Source: Actinomycetes bacterium (GTDB taxonomy: Bacteria; Actinomycetota; Actinomycetes; Actinomycetales; Cellulomonadaceae). Taken from it: a stretch of 18,901 nt of DNA. The position numbers were made by a program, and so were the translations under genes. The DNA lies in assembly GCA_023424135.1 (NCBI GenBank), contig JAFAEH010000165.1, positions 1 through 18,901 of the forward strand, in the 5' to 3' direction. The notes beneath the pieces are model-generated. The model worked only from the letters and a program-made list of their open reading frames with translations. It was not told the DNA's origin and searched no databases. Below, one piece after another: positions 1 through 7,170 of the stretch; the stretch's first letter is position 1, and each line of letters opens with the position of its first letter.

Positions 1-859
1 GCCCCTCGCTGCCGGGGTCCGCGCCGTCTCCGTGCCCGGGCGAGCCCGCCGTGGACGACGTGCCACCGGCGCGCTCCGGTTCGCCGAGGTCGTCGGCGGC
101 ACCCGGCAGGGCGCTCGCCGCCGCCACGTCGACGAGCCACAGGGTGCGTTCTGCGCCGCGTGCGGCGGCCGCCGGCGTCTCGCGCACGTCGTCGTCGGAC
201 AGCGCGCGGGCCACGGCTGCGGACTTCTCCTCGCCCGCGGCGACCACCCAGACCTCGCGGGCCGCGTGGATCAGCGCGAACGTCATCGACACGCGCACGG
301 GCGGCGGCTTGGGGGAGTCGGGCTCGGCCAGGACGAGCAGGTGGTGCTCGTACAGGGCGCGCTTGCCGGGGAACAGCGAGGCGATGTGCCCGTCGGGACC
401 CATCCCGAGCAGGAGCACGTCGAAGCGGGGCGCGAGCGCCGCGCCGGGCGCGTGCGCGCGCAGCTCGGCGGTGTACAGCCGGGCGGCCGTGTCGGCATCG
501 GGCACGTCGTCGGACTCGGGCGGGACCGGGTGGACGTTGCCGTCGGGCAGGGCGTCACCGAGCGCGTCGATCAGCGCGTCCCTGGCCTGGGTCTCGTTGC
601 GGTCGGCGTGCCCCGCGGGCAGGAAGCGCTCGTCGCCCCACCACAGGTGCACACCGGACCAGTCGACCGCGTCGCGCACGGGTGAGGCGGCGACGGCGCG
701 CAGCGTCGCGATGCCGACCGTCCCGCCGGTGAGCACGAGGTGCACCGGTGAGCGGTGGGACTGCAGGTCGACGACGCGGGTCAGCAGGCGCGCCGCGGTG
801 GCGGCGGCGAGCACGTCGGCGTCGGGGTGGACCAGGACCTCGGGCGTGGGCGTGCTCAT
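1..859 (-). CDS. pgl: 6-phosphogluconolactonase, 3' end outside window
   Basis: Hydrolyses 6-phosphogluconolactone to 6-phosphogluconate, the second step of the oxidative pentose phosphate pathway, in the cytoplasm. The ATG at 859 is preceded by a good GAGGAG ribosome site. The family signatures are visible: VLTGGT near residues 42-47, WWGDERFLP at 73-81 and LGMGPDGHIASLFPG at 151-165. The recognisable enzyme core ends around residue 255 (LWLVDVAAA), which is the usual family length. The frame then stays open to the window edge (286 codons) as a Gly/Ser/Asp-rich tail, so the protein carries a low-complexity C-terminal extension and its stop is not visible. It is the last visible gene of the tkt-tal-zwf-opcA-pgl operon, 89 nt after opcA, a gap holding two hairpins. 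Function is very likely; the tail is unexplained. Confidence 0.93.
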   Translation of the reverse strand, partial: MSTPTPEVLVHPDADVLAAATAARLLTRVVDLQSHRSPVHLVLTGGTVGIATLRAVAASPVRDAVDWSGVHLWWGDERFLPAGHADRNETQARDALIDALGDALPDGNVHPVPPESDDVPDADTAARLYTAELRAHAPGAALAPRFDVLLLGMGPDGHIASLFPGKRALYEHHLLVLAEPDSPKPPPVRVSMTFALIHAAREVWVVAAGEEKSAAVARALSDDDVRETPAAAARGAERTLWLVDVAAASALPGAADDLGEPERAGGTSSTAGSPGHGDGADPGSEG

Positions 860-873
860 GTCGCTCCTCATCC

Positions 874-938
874 GTCCCGGCACGACCGGGACCGTCGTCG
901 GCGCGGGGCTGCGACGGGCCGGCCGGGCCGGCCCGTCG
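874..938 (-). other. Two intercistronic stem-loops between opcA and pgl
   Basis: The 89-nt gap between the opcA stop (949) and the pgl start (859) holds two perfect inverted repeats. The first to be transcribed pairs 912-922 with 928-938 (11 bp, 5-nt loop). The second pairs 874-880 with 886-892 (7 bp, 5-nt loop) and ends just upstream of the pgl ribosome site (about 863-869). Neither has a T-run. They may set the pgl level by processing, partial termination or limiting ribosome access. Confidence 0.45.
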
Positions 939-948
939 GCCACCGCGG

Positions 949-1866
949 TCAGGCGTCGATGCGGGCGAGACCCTTGCGCAGGACCTCGCCGTAGACCTCG
1001 TCCGCGTCGAGGCGCCGCAGCTCCTCGATGAGGCACTCGCGCAGCTGCCGGATCGGCAGCGCGATGCGGTGCTCGGGCTGCTCCGGCTGGCGCAGCGCGG
1101 CGGTCTTGCCGTCGGGGCGGTCCAGGACGATGTCCCCGGACGCGCGCACGAGCCGCACCTGCGTGATCGCGGGCGCCCCGGGGACGCGCTCGATCTCGAC
1201 CGGGCAGCGCAGCGACTGCGCGAGCCAGGCGGCCATGAGGTCCACCGACGGGTGCGTGCTCTCCCCGGTGACGACCGCGCGGTGCACGGGCTCGTACGGG
1301 GGCTGGTCGAGCGTCGCCGCGATGAGTCCGCGCCACAGCGTGGCGCGGGTCCAGGCCAGGTCGGTGTCGCCGTCCGCGTAGACGCGCGCGAGGTTGCGCA
1401 GCGCACGGCTGGGCCGCGAGCACGTCGTCGTGTCGGTGATGCGGCGCTGCGCCATGACACCCAGGGGGTGCTCGGAGGGGTTCTCGGGCACGTCGTACGG
1501 CCACCACGCGACGATCGGTGCGTCAGGCAGCAGCAGCGGCATGACGAGCGTGTCGATGTGGCGTGTCACGCCACCGGAGATGCGCAGCACCACGACCTCG
1601 CTGGCACCCGCGTCGCCGCCGAGGCGGATCTGCGCGTCGAGGGTCGACGTGCGGTCGTCGGGTCGCTCGGTGACGACGACGATCCGGCACGGGTGCTCCC
1701 GGCTCGCGGCGTTCGCGGCCTCGATGGCGTCCTCGGGGTCGTGCGCGTCGGCGTCGATGATGAGCGTCAGCACGCGCCCGAGCGCGACCGCACCACCCTC
1801 GTCGCGCTCCTTGAGCAGACGCTTGTTGATGTCCCGGGTCGTGGTGTCGGGCATGTCGATGATCAC
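949..1866 (-). CDS. opcA: Glucose-6-phosphate dehydrogenase assembly protein OpcA
   Basis: OpcA is known in cyanobacteria and actinobacteria as a factor needed for assembly or activity of glucose-6-phosphate dehydrogenase. The protein has 305 residues, a usual length. It begins IIDMPDTTT and continues with GGAVALGRVLTLII, typical of actinobacterial OpcA; the central WWPYDVPENPSEHPLG segment and an Arg-rich C-terminal half are also present. I chose the GTG at 1866 because it overlaps the zwf stop by 4 nt (GTGA) and has GGAGG (1872-1876) five nt upstream. A longer reading from 1926 would add a tail that only shadows the zwf C-terminus. Coupling to zwf fits joint, near-stoichiometric synthesis of enzyme and assembly factor. 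Confidence 0.94.
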   Translation of the reverse strand: MIIDMPDTTTRDINKRLLKERDEGGAVALGRVLTLIIDADAHDPEDAIEAANAASREHPCRIVVVTERPDDRTSTLDAQIRLGGDAGASEVVVLRISGGVTRHIDTLVMPLLLPDAPIVAWWPYDVPENPSEHPLGVMAQRRITDTTTCSRPSRALRNLARVYADGDTDLAWTRATLWRGLIAATLDQPPYEPVHRAVVTGESTHPSVDLMAAWLAQSLRCPVEIERVPGAPAITQVRLVRASGDIVLDRPDGKTAALRQPEQPEHRIALPIRQLRECLIEELRRLDADEVYGEVLRKGLARIDA

Positions 1867-3404
1867 GGCAGCCTCCAGGAACGTCCGTCGCGGGCCATCA
1901 TCTCGTCGGCCGACGCGGGTCCCCACGTGCCGGCGCGGTACTCGTCGGGCTTGCCGTGCGACGCCCAGTACGCGGTGACGGGGTCGAGGATCTTCCAGGA
2001 CAGCTCGACCTCCTCGTGCTGCGGGAACAGCGGCGGGTCGCCGAGCAGGACGTCGAGGATGAGGCGCTCGTACGCCTCGGGGGAGGACTCGGTGAACGCG
2101 TGGCCGTAGCCGAAGTCCATCGTGACGTCACGGACCTCCATGGCCGTGCCGGGCACCTTGGCACCGAACCGCAGCGTGACGCCCTCGTCGGGCTGCACGC
2201 GGATCACGAGCGCGTTCTTGCCCAGCTCGGTCGCCGCGGTCGCCTCGAACGGCAGGTGCGGCGCCTTCTTGAAGACCACGGCGATCTCGGTGACGCGCCG
2301 CCCGAGGCGCTTGCCCGTGCGCAGGTAGAACGGCACGCCCGCCCACCGTCGGGTGTCGATGTCGACGCGGATGGCGGCGTACGTCTCGGTGGTGGAGTCC
2401 GGGTTGAAGCCCTCCTCCTCGGCGTAGCCGACGACCTTCTCACCGCCCTGCCACCCCGCGGTGTACTGGCCGCGCGCGGTGTGCCGGCCCAGGTCGCGCG
2501 GCAGGCGCACGGCCGACAGGATCTTCGTCTTCTCCGCGCGCAGCGACTCCGCCGAGAACGACACCGGCTCCTCCATGGCCGTCAGGGCCAGGAGCTGCAG
2601 CAGGTGGTTCTGGATGACGTCGCGTGCGGCGCCGATGCCGTCGTAGTACCCCGCGCGCCCGCCGATGCCGATGTCCTCGGCCATCGTGATCTGCACGTGG
2701 TCGACGTAGTTGCCGTTCCAGATCGGCTCGAACAGCTGGTTCGCGAACCGCAGCGCCAGCAGGTTCTGCACCGTCTCCTTGCCGAGGTAGTGGTCGATCC
2801 GGAAGATGTCGTCCGGCCGGAACACCTCGGAGACGATGTCGTTGAGCTCGCGCGCGGACTCGAGGTCGTGCCCGAAGGGCTTCTCGATCACCACGCGACG
2901 CCACGTGCCCTCCTGGGGCTGCGAGAGCCCGGAGCGAGCGAGCTGCTGGCACACCACCGGGAACGAGCTCGGCGGCACGGACAGGTAGAAGGCGTGGTTG
3001 CCTCCGGTGCCGCGCGTGACGTCCAGGTCCTCGACGGTCTCGCGCAGCCGGTCGAAGGCGTCGTCGTCGTCGAACGTGCCCTGCACGAAGCGCACGCCCT
3101 CGGCGAGCTGGCGCCACGTCGCCTCACGGAACGGTGTGCGGGCGTACTGCTTGACCGAGTCGTGGACGACCTGCTCGAAGTCCTGCGTCTCCCAGTCGCG
3201 CCGGGCGAACCCGGTGAGCGCGAAGCCCGGGGGGAGCAGGCCACGGTTGGTCAGGTCGTACACCGCGGGCATGAGCTTCTTGCGGGCGAGGTCACCGGTG
3301 ACGCCGAAGATCACCAGCCCGCACGGCCCGGCGATGCGCGGCAGGCGCCGGTCGCGTGCGTCGCGCAGCGGGTTGTGGTCCGGGCCGACCTTCGCGGGGC
3401 TCAC
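1863..3404 (-). CDS. zwf: Glucose-6-phosphate 1-dehydrogenase
   Basis: Oxidises glucose 6-phosphate to 6-phosphogluconolactone with NADP+, the entry and main NADPH-producing step of the oxidative pentose phosphate pathway. The 513-residue product matches the usual family length. Visible motifs are the dinucleotide-binding GVTGDLA (residues 34-40), EKPFGHD (174-180) and the active-site signature RIDHYLGKE (202-210), with the catalytic His in IDHY. The frame is open far upstream, but the GTG at 3404 is the right start. It gives the normal N-terminus (SPAKVGPDHNPLRD), overlaps the tal stop by 4 nt (GTGA) and has GAGG (3412-3415) seven nt before it. It lies between tal and opcA and is probably translationally coupled to both. 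Confidence 0.97.
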   Translation of the reverse strand: MSPAKVGPDHNPLRDARDRRLPRIAGPCGLVIFGVTGDLARKKLMPAVYDLTNRGLLPPGFALTGFARRDWETQDFEQVVHDSVKQYARTPFREATWRQLAEGVRFVQGTFDDDDAFDRLRETVEDLDVTRGTGGNHAFYLSVPPSSFPVVCQQLARSGLSQPQEGTWRRVVIEKPFGHDLESARELNDIVSEVFRPDDIFRIDHYLGKETVQNLLALRFANQLFEPIWNGNYVDHVQITMAEDIGIGGRAGYYDGIGAARDVIQNHLLQLLALTAMEEPVSFSAESLRAEKTKILSAVRLPRDLGRHTARGQYTAGWQGGEKVVGYAEEEGFNPDSTTETYAAIRVDIDTRRWAGVPFYLRTGKRLGRRVTEIAVVFKKAPHLPFEATAATELGKNALVIRVQPDEGVTLRFGAKVPGTAMEVRDVTMDFGYGHAFTESSPEAYERLILDVLLGDPPLFPQHEEVELSWKILDPVTAYWASHGKPDEYRAGTWGPASADEMMARDGRSWRLP

Positions 3405-4531
3405 CTGCCCGCCTCGCCGGACGACGCTGCTGCGGTGATCCCGTCCTGGACGCTCGTGAGCAGCTCCGTCCAGGACGCCTCGAACTTCTCCAGACCCTCG
3501 ACCTCGAGCTGCTCGGTCACCTCGTCGACCGAGATCCCGAGGGCCTCGATGCGGTCGAGCAGGGCCGCGGAGGCGTCCTGCGTGCCGCTGACGGTGTCCC
3601 CGCGCACGTCGCCGTGGTCGGCGACGGCCTCGAGCGTCTTCTCCGGCATGGTGTTGACCGTCCCGGCGACGACGAGCTCGTCGACGTACCGGGTGTCGGT
3701 GTAGGCGGGGTCCTTGACGCCCGTCGACGCCCACAGCGGCCGCTGGGGGTGCGCGCCGGCGGCGGCGAGCGCCTGCCAGCGCTCGCTCGCGACGACCTCC
3801 TCGTAGACGCCCCACGCGAGCCGTGCGTTCGCGATCGCCGCGGTGCCGCGCAGCTGCGCGGCCTCGTCGGAGCCGATCTCGTCGAGCCGCGGGTCGATCG
3901 CGCTGTCGACCCGGGAGACGAAGAACGACGCGACCGACCCGATCGGGGCCAGGTCGATGCCGGCGTCGCGCGCCTGCTCGAGCCCGTCGAGGAACGCGTC
4001 GAGCACGGCGCGGTAGCGCTGCAGCGAGAAGATCAGGGTGACGTTCACGCTGATGCCCTGCGCGATCGCCGCCGTGATCGCGGGCAGGCCCTCGAGCGTC
4101 GCGGGGATCTTGACGAACAGGTTGGGTCGCTCGATCTCGGACCACAGCGTCTGCGCGGAGGCGATCGTCCCGGCGGTGTCGCGCGCGAGGCGCGGGTCGA
4201 CCTCGATGGACACGCGGCCGTCGACCCCGTCGGTCGCGTCGTACACCGGGCGCAGCACGTCGCACGCGTCACGCACGTCGTCGGTCGTGATGCGCAGGAC
4301 GGCCTCCTCGACGGCGGCGCCGTCGCGCGCGAGGTCACGCAGCTGCGCGTCGTAGGCGTCGCCGCCGGCGAGGGCCGCCGCGAAGATCGTCGGGTTGGTC
4401 GTGACCCCGACGACGCCGCGCTCGACGAGGGCGGCCAGGCCGCCCGACGCGATGCGACTGCGCGACAGGTCGTCGAGCCAGACTGCGACACCGGCGTCGC
4501 GGAGTGCCTGCAGGGGGGTGGTGCTGGTCAT
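3401..4531 (-). CDS. tal: Transaldolase
   Basis: Transfers a dihydroxyacetone unit between sedoheptulose 7-phosphate and glyceraldehyde 3-phosphate in the non-oxidative pentose phosphate pathway. The 376-residue product has the length of the long transaldolase form common in actinobacteria. It shows the TTNPTIF strand (residues 44-50) and NLFVKIPAT, in which Lys141 is the expected Schiff-base residue; WASTGVKDP lies near the C-terminal third. The ATG at 4531 has AAGGGG (4539-4544) seven nt upstream. An in-frame start 21 nt further upstream would include this ribosome site and is less likely. A strong hairpin (4574-4608) lies between the tkt stop and this gene; the stop overlaps the zwf start by 4 nt. 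Confidence 0.96.
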   Translation of the reverse strand: MTSTTPLQALRDAGVAVWLDDLSRSRIASGGLAALVERGVVGVTTNPTIFAAALAGGDAYDAQLRDLARDGAAVEEAVLRITTDDVRDACDVLRPVYDATDGVDGRVSIEVDPRLARDTAGTIASAQTLWSEIERPNLFVKIPATLEGLPAITAAIAQGISVNVTLIFSLQRYRAVLDAFLDGLEQARDAGIDLAPIGSVASFFVSRVDSAIDPRLDEIGSDEAAQLRGTAAIANARLAWGVYEEVVASERWQALAAAGAHPQRPLWASTGVKDPAYTDTRYVDELVVAGTVNTMPEKTLEAVADHGDVRGDTVSGTQDASAALLDRIEALGISVDEVTEQLEVEGLEKFEASWTELLTSVQDGITAAASSGEAGR

Positions 4532-4573
4532 GGTCGTTCCCCTTCGTCCCACGACGTGGGTGTGCGCGTCGTG

Positions 4574-4608
4574 CGCGGCGGGGTCGGCTGGAGCCCGACC
4601 CCGCCGCG
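4574..4608 (-). terminator. Perfect 14-bp stem-loop between tkt and tal
   Basis: Arms 4574-4587 and 4595-4608 are perfect reverse complements (14 bp, almost all G:C) around a 7-nt loop. It begins 8 nt past the tkt stop. No T-run follows on the minus strand, so it is not a classical intrinsic terminator. It could act as a U-less partial terminator, an RNA-processing site or a 3'-end stabiliser that lowers tal-zwf-opcA-pgl expression relative to tkt. The structure is seen; its role is inferred. Confidence 0.5.
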
Positions 4609-4615
4609 TGGTGCG

Positions 4616-6784
4616 TCAGGCCGGCAGGTCGCCGGTCCCCGACTGCGTCGGTGCGGCCGGCCGGTCGGCCGGGGCGTGCGCCCCACGCGCCGCCGCGATC
4701 GACTCGTGGGCGGCGGCGACGACGGCCTCGGCGGTGATGCCGAACTCGCGGTACAGCGTCTGGTAGTCCGCCGAGGCACCGTAGTGCTCGAGCGAGACCG
4801 TGCGCCCCGCGTCGCCGACGATCTTGTGCCACGACAGGGCGATCCCCGCCTCGACCGAGACGCGGGCGCGCACGGACGAGGGAAGGACCGACTCGCGGTA
4901 CGCGTCGTCCTGCTCGGCGAACCACTCGAGGCACGGCGCCGAGACGACACGCGTCGCGACCCCGGCCGCCTCGAGGGTCTCGCGCGCCTCGACGGCGAGC
5001 TGGACCTCGGACCCCGTCGCGACGAGCACGACGTCGGGAGCGCCGTTCGACGCGTCGATCAGCACGTAGGCGCCCTTCGCGACGCCGTCGGCGGCCGCGA
5101 AGCCCTCCTCGCCGCGGGGGAACGTCGGCACGTTCTGACGCGTGAGCACCAGCGCGACCGGCCCGTCGGTGCGCTCCAGTGTGGCCTTCCACGCCTGCGC
5201 GGTCTCGTTCGCGTCCGCCGGGCGCACGACCGCCAGGCCGGGGATCGCGCGCACGGCCGTGAGGTGCTCGACGGGCTGGTGCGTCGGGCCGTCCTCGCCG
5301 AGGCCGATCGAGTCGTGCGTCCACACGTACGTGGCGTTGACGCCCATGAGCGCCGCGAGGCGCACGGCGCCACGCATGTAGTCGGAGAACGTGAAGAACG
5401 TCCCGCCGTACGGGCGGGTGAGCCCGTGCAGGCGGATGCCCGACAGGATCGAGCCCATCGCGTGCTCGCGGATGCCGAAGTGCAGCGTGCGGCCCAGCTC
5501 GTCGCCCGCGAACTCGTGCGTCGAGCGCCTGGCCGGGATGAAGGACGGCTCGCCCTTCATCGTCGTGTTGTTCGAGCCCGCGAGGTCGGCCGAGCCGCCC
5601 CACAGCTCGGGCAGCACGGGCGCGAGCGCCGAGAGGACCTCGCCCGACGCGGCGCGCGTCGCGACGGCCTTGCCCGCGGGGAACGTCGGCAGGGCGTCGG
5701 CCCAGCCGGCGGGCAGCTCGTCGGCCACCAGGCGGTCGAGCAGCGCCTTGCGCTCGGGGTTGGCCGCGGCCCACGCGTCGAACGACTCCTGCCAGGCGGC
5801 GCGTGCCGGGGCGTTGCGCTCGGTCAGGGCGCGGGTGTGCGCGATGACCTCGGGGTCGACCGCGAAGGACGCGTCGGGGTCGAAGCCGAGCACCTCCTTG
5901 AGGCCGCGGACCGCGTCGGTGCCGAGCTTGGACCCGTGCGACGAGTGGTCGTCGGTCTTGCCGGGCGTCGGCCACGCGATGAGCGTGCGCAGACCGATGA
6001 ACGACGGCTTGTCGGTGACGGCCTTCGCGGCCTCGATCGCGGCGTGCAGCGCGTCGACGTCCTCGCGGTACTCGCCGCCGGCGGTCCAGTCGACGAACTG
6101 CACGTGCCAGCCGTAGGACTCGTAGCGCGCCAGGACGTCCTCGGTGAACGCGATCTGCGTGTCGCCCTCGATCGAGATGTGGTTGTCGTCCCACAGCACG
6201 ACCAGGTTCCCGAGCTCCTGCGTGCCCGCGATCGACGAGGCCTCGCTCGTCACGCCCTCCTGCAGGTCGCCGTCGGAGGCGATCACGTACACGTGGTGGT
6301 CGAACGGGCTGGTGCCCGGTGCGGCGGCGGGGTCGAGCAGGGCGCGCTCGCGGCGGGCGGCCATCGCGAAGCCGACGGCCGAGGCGAGACCCTGGCCGAG
6401 CGGGCCCGTGGTGATCTCCACGCCCGCCGTGTGGCGGTACTCGGGGTGCCCGGGGGTCTTCGAGCCCCACGTGCGCAGCGCCTCGAGGTCCTCGAGCTCG
6501 AGGCCGAAGCCCGCGAGGTAGAGCTGGACGTACTGCGTCAGGCTCGAGTGCCCGGCCGACAGGATGAAGCGGTCGCGCCCGAGCCAGTGCGGGTCGCTGG
6601 GGTCGTGCCGAAGCACGTTCTGGTAGAGCAGGTACGCGGCGGGCGCAAGGCTGATCGCCGTGCCGGGATGCCCGTTGCCGACCTTCTCGACGGCGTCGGC
6701 CGCGAGCACGCGGACCGTGTCCACCGCCCGCAGGTCGAGGTCGGACCAGCCGACCGTCGTGGCCAGGGGAGCCTTCGCGTTCAC
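4616..6784 (-). CDS. tkt: Transketolase
   Basis: Thiamine diphosphate enzyme that moves two-carbon ketol units between sugar phosphates in the non-oxidative pentose phosphate pathway. The 722-residue product has the expected length. Family features include GNGHPGTAISLAPAAYLLY (residues 37-55), RDRFILSAGHSS (70-81), TGPLGQGLA (126-134) and the diphosphate/Mg site SDGDLQEG through WDDNHISIEGDT (170-209). The pyrimidine domain carries GIREHAMG and later TFFTFSDYMRGAVR. The start is a GTG at 6784 with GAGG a few nt upstream. It is the first gene of the minus-strand operon and is read away from ctaB. Its leader can form two hairpins and a promoter-like patch lies about 130 nt upstream. Confidence 0.97.
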   Translation of the reverse strand: MNAKAPLATTVGWSDLDLRAVDTVRVLAADAVEKVGNGHPGTAISLAPAAYLLYQNVLRHDPSDPHWLGRDRFILSAGHSSLTQYVQLYLAGFGLELEDLEALRTWGSKTPGHPEYRHTAGVEITTGPLGQGLASAVGFAMAARRERALLDPAAAPGTSPFDHHVYVIASDGDLQEGVTSEASSIAGTQELGNLVVLWDDNHISIEGDTQIAFTEDVLARYESYGWHVQFVDWTAGGEYREDVDALHAAIEAAKAVTDKPSFIGLRTLIAWPTPGKTDDHSSHGSKLGTDAVRGLKEVLGFDPDASFAVDPEVIAHTRALTERNAPARAAWQESFDAWAAANPERKALLDRLVADELPAGWADALPTFPAGKAVATRAASGEVLSALAPVLPELWGGSADLAGSNNTTMKGEPSFIPARRSTHEFAGDELGRTLHFGIREHAMGSILSGIRLHGLTRPYGGTFFTFSDYMRGAVRLAALMGVNATYVWTHDSIGLGEDGPTHQPVEHLTAVRAIPGLAVVRPADANETAQAWKATLERTDGPVALVLTRQNVPTFPRGEEGFAAADGVAKGAYVLIDASNGAPDVVLVATGSEVQLAVEARETLEAAGVATRVVSAPCLEWFAEQDDAYRESVLPSSVRARVSVEAGIALSWHKIVGDAGRTVSLEHYGASADYQTLYREFGITAEAVVAAAHESIAAARGAHAPADRPAAPTQSGTGDLPA

Positions 6785-6800
6785 CGCACCTCATTCCCGT

Positions 6801-6892
6801 CCCGCAGGCGCGGGGCGTCGTTCCGAGCGTCTGCGGGCGTCGGCCGCGGGGGCGGCGCACCCGGCTGGACCCCGTCGCGTCGTCGGACGGGG
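6801..6892 (-). promoter_or_regulatory. Candidate structured 5' leader of tkt
   Basis: Two inverted repeats lie in the stretch that would be the tkt 5' untranslated region. The first pairs 6801-6811 with 6827-6837 (10 of 11 positions, one A-C mismatch in the tkt transcript, 15-nt loop) and ends 16 nt before the start codon. The second pairs 6870-6876 with 6886-6892 (7 bp perfect, 9-nt loop). The sequence matches no riboswitch I recognise. It may simply be a GC-rich leader fold, or it may modulate access to the ribosome site. Confidence 0.35.
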
Positions 6893-6910
6893 ACGTCTTC
6901 TGCTGGTTCG

Positions 6911-6943
6911 AGCCTATAGCGCACCCCGGTCCGCGCGCGTCAC
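6911..6943 (-). promoter_or_regulatory. Possible tkt promoter
   Basis: On the minus strand a locally AT-richer patch reads TATAGG (6918 down to 6913). GTGACG (6943 to 6938) lies 19 nt upstream and matches four of six TTGACA positions. The spacer is longer than ideal, and TAGGCT (6916 to 6911) is an alternative -10. Transcription from here would leave a tkt leader of roughly 120 nt. Confidence 0.3.
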
Positions 6944-6956
6944 CGTCCCACGGACG

Positions 6957-6970
6957 GGAAAGCGTTTGCC
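6957..6970. promoter_or_regulatory. LacI-family/cre-like operator candidate
   Basis: GGAAAGCGTTTGCC fits the LacI-family (cre) consensus TGNNANCGNTNNCA at every fixed position except the outermost T and A. It is one of very few AT-richer patches in the intergenic region and sits about 40 bp upstream of the tkt -10 candidate. Sugar-responsive LacI regulators are common in cellulolytic actinobacteria, but symmetry about the central CG is only partial, so this is a weak call. Confidence 0.25.
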
Positions 6971-7170
6971 GGATGCGGTCGCGGCTCGTGGGGCAGATCA
7001 GCGGGTGCGGGTGCGACGCAGGTCACGTGTGCGGACGGCGTCGGGTGCGGCGCGCTCCGCCCCGCGCGCCAGCAGGGTGCGTACCATGTGAGCCGGGACC
7101 TCGGTCCCGAACGGCCCCTCCGTCGCCGCGACGGCCCCTGACAGACTCTGCGAACGGAAACCCGAAGCGC

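Larger units (their letters stand above)
6785..7170. other. Divergent tkt/ctaB intergenic control region
   Basis: These 386 bp separate two divergent genes and contain no convincing coding sequence, although GC bias keeps several frames open. From left to right they hold a tkt leader with two possible hairpins (6801-6837, 6870-6892), a -10-like TATAGG on the minus strand (6913-6918), an inverted repeat (6943-6957), a LacI/cre-like 14-mer (6957-6970), CACGTG at 7024-7029, a 7-bp inverted repeat at 7094-7109 and a 9-nt direct repeat, ACGGCCCCT, at 7111-7119 and 7131-7139. The last pair flanks a 6-bp inverted repeat at 7120-7134. No clear -10/-35 pair for ctaB is visible; TACCAT at 7082-7087 is a weak candidate. 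Confidence 0.7.

Noticed and set aside
3356..6919. Open frame of 1187 codons on the plus strand opposite tal and tkt
   Set aside because: It mirrors the codon bias of transaldolase and transketolase on the other strand and shows no domain of its own.
7021..7034. CACGTG core (7024-7029) as a parS site
   Set aside because: Only TCACGTG matches the parS core; the flanking TGTT/AACA arms are absent.
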